Assembly (NCBI GenBank): GCA_030646655.1
Contig: JAUSLB010000012.1
Coordinates: 1-8,137 of the forward strand
DNA length: 8,137 bases
Source of the DNA: Deltaproteobacteria bacterium
Lineage (GTDB): Bacteria > Desulfobacterota > GWC2-55-46
Direction: 5' to 3'
Shown here: positions 6,230 to 8,137 of the stretch, piece by piece
How positions within the stretch are numbered: position 1 is the stretch's first letter
Layout of the letters: the number at the start of each line of letters is the position of its first letter
Notes under the pieces: generated by a model
The model's database searches: none
Seen by the model: the letters and a program-made list of their open reading frames with translations, nothing else
What the model was told of the DNA's origin: nothing
Made by a program: the position numbers and the translations under genes

Positions 6230-6451
6230 ATGAAAAGGTTCGGGATTCTGGCGGTTGCGGTTGTGTTTGCTTTTACGGGGCTAATATCTTCCTGCAAGAA
6301 AAAGGAAGAGCAGCCCGCCCCGGGCGGGGCTGAGATGGGGACGATAGAGGCGAGCCCAGCGCCCGGCGGCGCAGAGGGTACAAAAGCCCCGGCAGGCCCC
6401 GCTGGAGGGGCCCAGACGACCGCGGCGCCTTCAGGCGGCGGAGCAAAATAG
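6230..6451 (+). CDS. Small Ala/Gly/Pro-rich lipoprotein
   Basis: A 73-residue product with a lipoprotein signal peptide: KR at 2-3, a hydrophobic core, and lipobox ISSC with Cys22 as the lipidated residue. The mature part starts KKKEEQ and is then low-complexity Ala/Gly/Pro/Thr, with PAPGGAE present twice. Lys-Lys-Lys after the Cys lacks the Asp that signals inner-membrane retention in E. coli, so outer-membrane placement is possible but uncertain. The ribosome site GAGGAGG (6218-6224) is well spaced, and a terminator follows 40 bases after the stop. No domain or function is recognised. The clean signals at both ends argue that it is a real gene, despite its size and simple composition. Confidence 0.75.
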   Translation: MKRFGILAVAVVFAFTGLISSCKKKEEQPAPGGAEMGTIEASPAPGGAEGTKAPAGPAGGAQTTAAPSGGGAK

Positions 6452-6491
6452 GCGATTGCGGAGATTTCGAGAAAAGACCTGCCTTGACCAT

Positions 6492-6525
6492 AGCGCCCCT
6501 CCTTGTATTTTGGGCGCTTTCTTTA
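6492..6525 (+). terminator. Rho-independent terminator of the lipoprotein gene
   Basis: AGCGCCC (6492-6498) pairs with GGGCGCT (6512-6518) across a 13-base loop, followed by TTCTTTAT. It is the first strong hairpin after the lipoprotein stop codon. Confidence 0.7.
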
Positions 6526-6793
6526 TATGCGCATAGTGAAGCGGCTTGTCCAAGCACAGGCATTGGGCCTCCGCCCCGGATTGAGCCGAAGAAGCCCGCG
6601 GCCCCGGATCGGGAAGATTTTAAGGAAAGCTCGATAAGATGGCGGGCGCTTGCCAGACTGGACGAACTGCCATTCACTTCGGCCAAGCCGTGGCTGAAAA
6701 ATCCCGGGGCGGACTTTTTCAGCTCCCCGTTAGGGCAGGCTCACGGCCGGGGCCAAAGGGGCATGGTCCCCGTCAATCGCAAAGGGCGGGCAA
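6526..6793. other. Non-coding gap before the DUF72 gene
   Basis: GC-rich and without a convincing gene on either strand. Long open frames here are by-products of composition and overlap the DUF72 gene or the repeat. It contains the hairpin repeat at 6694-6733 and a GGGGCCA/TGGTCCCC imperfect hairpin near 6754-6776. No clear promoter for the downstream gene was found. Confidence 0.5.
6694..6733. repeat. Hairpin repeat of the GAAAAAGTCC family
   Basis: TGAAAAATCC and GGACTTTTTCA (to 6721) are near-perfect inverted repeats around CGGGGC, followed by GCTCCCCGTTAG. The block closely matches 3454-3491 (TGAAAAAGTCC...GGACTTTTTCAGCGTCCTGTTAG). On the plus strand the T5 after the stem could act as a weak terminator. 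Confidence 0.65.
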
Positions 6794-7537
6794 TTGAAAA
6801 AGAGGATAAACATAGGGACCTCGGGCTGGCACTACGAGCACTGGAAGGGGCCTTTCTACCCGGAAAGGATACCCAACGGCAAGCTCCTTAAGTTCTACTC
6901 CGCTCGCTTCGACACCGTCGAGGTCAACAACTCCTTCTACAGGCTGCCTGACGAGAAGACCCTTATCCAGTGGAGGGATACGGCGCAGAAGGGCTTTATA
7001 TTCTCGATAAAGGCGAGCAGGCTCATTACGCATATGAAAAAGCTGAAAGACCCGGCCAAGACGCTCCCTCCGCTGCTTGAGCGGATAGAGGTCTTAAAAG
7101 ACAAGCTCGGGCCCATACTATTCCAGATGCCGCCGCGCTGGGGCTTGGACATTGAGCGGCTCGACGAGTTTCTCAATGCCCTCCCAAAAAAACACAGATA
7201 CACATTCGAGTTCCGCGACGCCTCTTGGTTCGATGAGAGGGTCTATGAGAAATTATTCCGGCGCAATATCGCATTCTGCATGTACGACTTTAACCATGTG
7301 CTCTCTCCCAGGGAGATAACGGCTGATTTCATCTACATAAGGCTCCACGGCCCGGCAGGCAAGTACGCCGGGCAATATTCGGATGAGGCCTTGGCGGAGT
7401 GGGCGGGCTATTTCTCGAGGTGGATAAGGGATGTGAAAGAGATATACTGCTATTTCGATAACGACGAGGCGGGCTACGCGGCAAAGGACGCTTTAAGGCT
7501 TAAAGAGATGGTAAAGAGCCTGCCTTTAGCGGCATAG
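6794..7537 (+). CDS. DUF72 (YecE-like) family protein
   Basis: A 247-residue cytoplasmic protein of the DUF72 family, a TIM-barrel-like fold of unsettled biochemical function. All hallmark blocks are present: IGTSGW.Y..W.G.FYP at 7-23, TVEVNNSFYRLP at 41-52, FSIKASRLITH at 70-80, LGPILFQMPP at 105-114, FEFRDASW at 138-145, IRLHG at 182-186, and YFDNDEAGYAAKDA near the C-terminus. Length is normal for the family (about 230-300). The start is TTG: no ATG or GTG precedes it in frame in the nearby upstream sequence, and it puts the IGTSGW block at the usual distance. The ribosome site (AGGG seven bases upstream) is weak, so expression may be low. It appears monocistronic. The frame stays open for 45 codons after the TAG stop (separate entry). 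Confidence 0.93.
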   Translation: MKKRINIGTSGWHYEHWKGPFYPERIPNGKLLKFYSARFDTVEVNNSFYRLPDEKTLIQWRDTAQKGFIFSIKASRLITHMKKLKDPAKTLPPLLERIEVLKDKLGPILFQMPPRWGLDIERLDEFLNALPKKHRYTFEFRDASWFDERVYEKLFRRNIAFCMYDFNHVLSPREITADFIYIRLHGPAGKYAGQYSDEALAEWAGYFSRWIRDVKEIYCYFDNDEAGYAAKDALRLKEMVKSLPLAA

Positions 7538-7675
7538 CGTAAGGGCTTTCCCGGCCGATCGGCGCCGCTTCATCCGCTCCTTACGATACCAGACCCGGAT
7601 AAAACGCTCATGGAAATAGGCGTGGGCGGGTACATCCTCGGCAGGACGGCCGAGAAGATAAAAGGGACAGACTAA
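7538..7675 (+). other. Open frame continuing after the DUF72 stop, possible gene remnant
   Basis: After the TAG at 7535-7537 the same frame stays open for 45 codons to a TAA at 7673-7675. The end reads like real protein (MEIGVGGYILGRTAEKIKG from an ATG at 7610), but that ATG has no ribosome site. The family does not need the extension. It may be a decayed 3' end, a read-through tail, or chance in GC-rich DNA. Confidence 0.2.
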
Positions 7676-7710
7676 ATAGACGCGGGTCGATTAAAGGCCC
7701 AAGCTCAGGG

Positions 7711-7740
7711 AAAGGCATAGAAGAAACTCGATGCCTTTTC
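7711..7740 (+). terminator. Rho-independent terminator after the DUF72 gene
   Basis: AAAGGCAT (7711-7718) and ATGCCTTT (7731-7738) form an 8-bp stem with a 12-base loop, followed by TTC and a pyrimidine-rich tract. It separates the DUF72 unit from the methyltransferase gene. Confidence 0.65.
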
Positions 7741-7767
7741 ATTTCCTTTTCCTCCTGTAGTCCGCAG

Positions 7768-7804
7768 TTGCTAATTTTGCTAAAAAATTGTATCTTGCTA
7801 TGAA
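7768..7804 (+). promoter_or_regulatory. AT-rich candidate promoter region of the methyltransferase gene
   Basis: TTGCTA (7768-7773) with TATCTT 17 bases on (7791-7796), or TTGCTA (7777-7782) with TATGAA 16 bases on (7799-7804), are both modest sigma-70 matches. A third TTGCTA lies at 7795-7800. This is the most AT-rich stretch in the gap and about 70-100 bases before the ATG. Confidence 0.35.
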
Positions 7805-7872
7805 TAATCGCTATTTTTAGGGATTAATCCTGTCCTTTTATATTCTTTGGGTCTATAGGCCGGAGGCTGCTT

Positions 7873-8137
7873 ATGCCGCGACTGACCGAACAAGAACAAC
7901 AAGAGATTCTCCGCTTTCTTGAGGCCGACAAGCCCCTGCCGGACAAGTTTCGTTTCCTGCTCTTCGAGGGCAAGCGCGAGGGGGAATTAGTCTGGAACGG
8001 CAAGACGAGTGAGGTCTGCAATATCGTCCTGCCCTTCCAGGTCATCGAGCAGGTGGACGAGCCGCGCGCCGAGAAGTCGTCGGACACCGCCAGGCAATTG
8101 AGCCTGTTCGACCTGGACGCTCGCGGCCGCCAGCTCA
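7873..8137 (+). CDS. Probable adenine-specific DNA methyltransferase, N-terminus only
   Basis: The frame starts at an ATG six bases after GGAGG (7862-7866) and stays open to the right edge: 88 codons. The N-terminus MPRLTEQEQQEILRFLEA, followed by KPLPDKFRFLLFE, ELVWNGKTSEV, VLPFQVIEQVDEPR and QLSLFDLDARGRQL, matches from memory the start of site-specific DNA methyltransferases of the type III Mod-like group, in which a GWTNKLIWGDN segment and a catalytic DPPF-type motif come next. Those motifs lie outside the window, so the enzymatic call rests on N-terminal similarity alone. Codon use differs from the neighbours: no ATA, and seven of eight Arg codons are CGN, which suggests transfer. A restriction subunit would be expected downstream. 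Confidence 0.7.
   Translation, partial: MPRLTEQEQQEILRFLEADKPLPDKFRFLLFEGKREGELVWNGKTSEVCNIVLPFQVIEQVDEPRAEKSSDTARQLSLFDLDARGRQL

Noticed and set aside
6484..6891. 135-codon plus-strand open frame between the lipoprotein and DUF72 genes.
   Set aside because: It begins inside the terminator region, runs through the hairpin repeat, overlaps the DUF72 coding region by about 100 bases in another frame, and shows no domain or ribosome site.
7824..8087. 87-codon minus-strand open frame at the right edge.
   Set aside because: It is antisense to the methyltransferase frame, which has a good ribosome site and a recognisable N-terminus.

Overview
The window reads as chromosomal sequence from an environmental Gram-negative bacterium, probably Desulfobacterota/Deltaproteobacteria-like or Nitrospirota-like. 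This is inferred from a membrane PAS histidine kinase, a secreted c-type cytochrome, a large methyl-accepting chemotaxis protein, a sigma-54 promoter, many dispersed hairpin repeats, and codon use rich in ATA (Ile) and AGG (Arg). No rRNA, tRNA, CRISPR array or transposase gene was seen.

Layout. (1) 1-2171, minus strand: 5' part of a hybrid-type histidine kinase, cut by the left edge. Its membrane sensor is three tandem copies of a 71-residue two-helix unit. (2) 2172-2329: divergent promoter region. (3) 2330-3094, plus: exported monohaem cytochrome c with a beta-rich C-terminal domain. (4) 3095-3488: repeat-rich gap between convergent genes, with a 132-bp palindromic element, small hairpins and two strong terminators. 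(5) 3489-5537, minus: methyl-accepting chemotaxis protein with a GTG start. (6) 5538-6229: a complex 692-bp divergent region. It holds two 96%-identical copies of a 114-bp twin-hairpin repeat exactly 450 bp apart, a consensus-perfect sigma-54 promoter facing the chemotaxis gene, a terminator hairpin between that promoter and the gene, and a sigma-70-like promoter for the next gene. (7) 6230-6451, plus: small Ala/Gly/Pro-rich lipoprotein, then a terminator. (8) 6452-6793: non-coding, with another hairpin of the 'GAAAAAGTCC' family. (9) 6794-7537, plus: DUF72/YecE-family protein with a TTG start. (10) 7538-7872: non-coding, with a terminator and an AT-rich promoter region. (11) 7873-8137, plus: N-terminus of a probable adenine-specific DNA methyltransferase, cut by the right edge, with codon use unlike its neighbours.

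How the genes fit together. The kinase and the chemotaxis receptor are both membrane sensors, and the cytochrome is periplasmic, which suits an anaerobe sensing redox or solute conditions; no direct partnership can be shown. The genes look like separate transcription units, because each gap holds its own promoter or terminator signals. The most unusual parts are the triplicated kinase sensor, the sigma-54 promoter plus terminator upstream of the chemotaxis gene (a possible ~88-nt small RNA or attenuated leader), and the two families of structured intergenic repeats.
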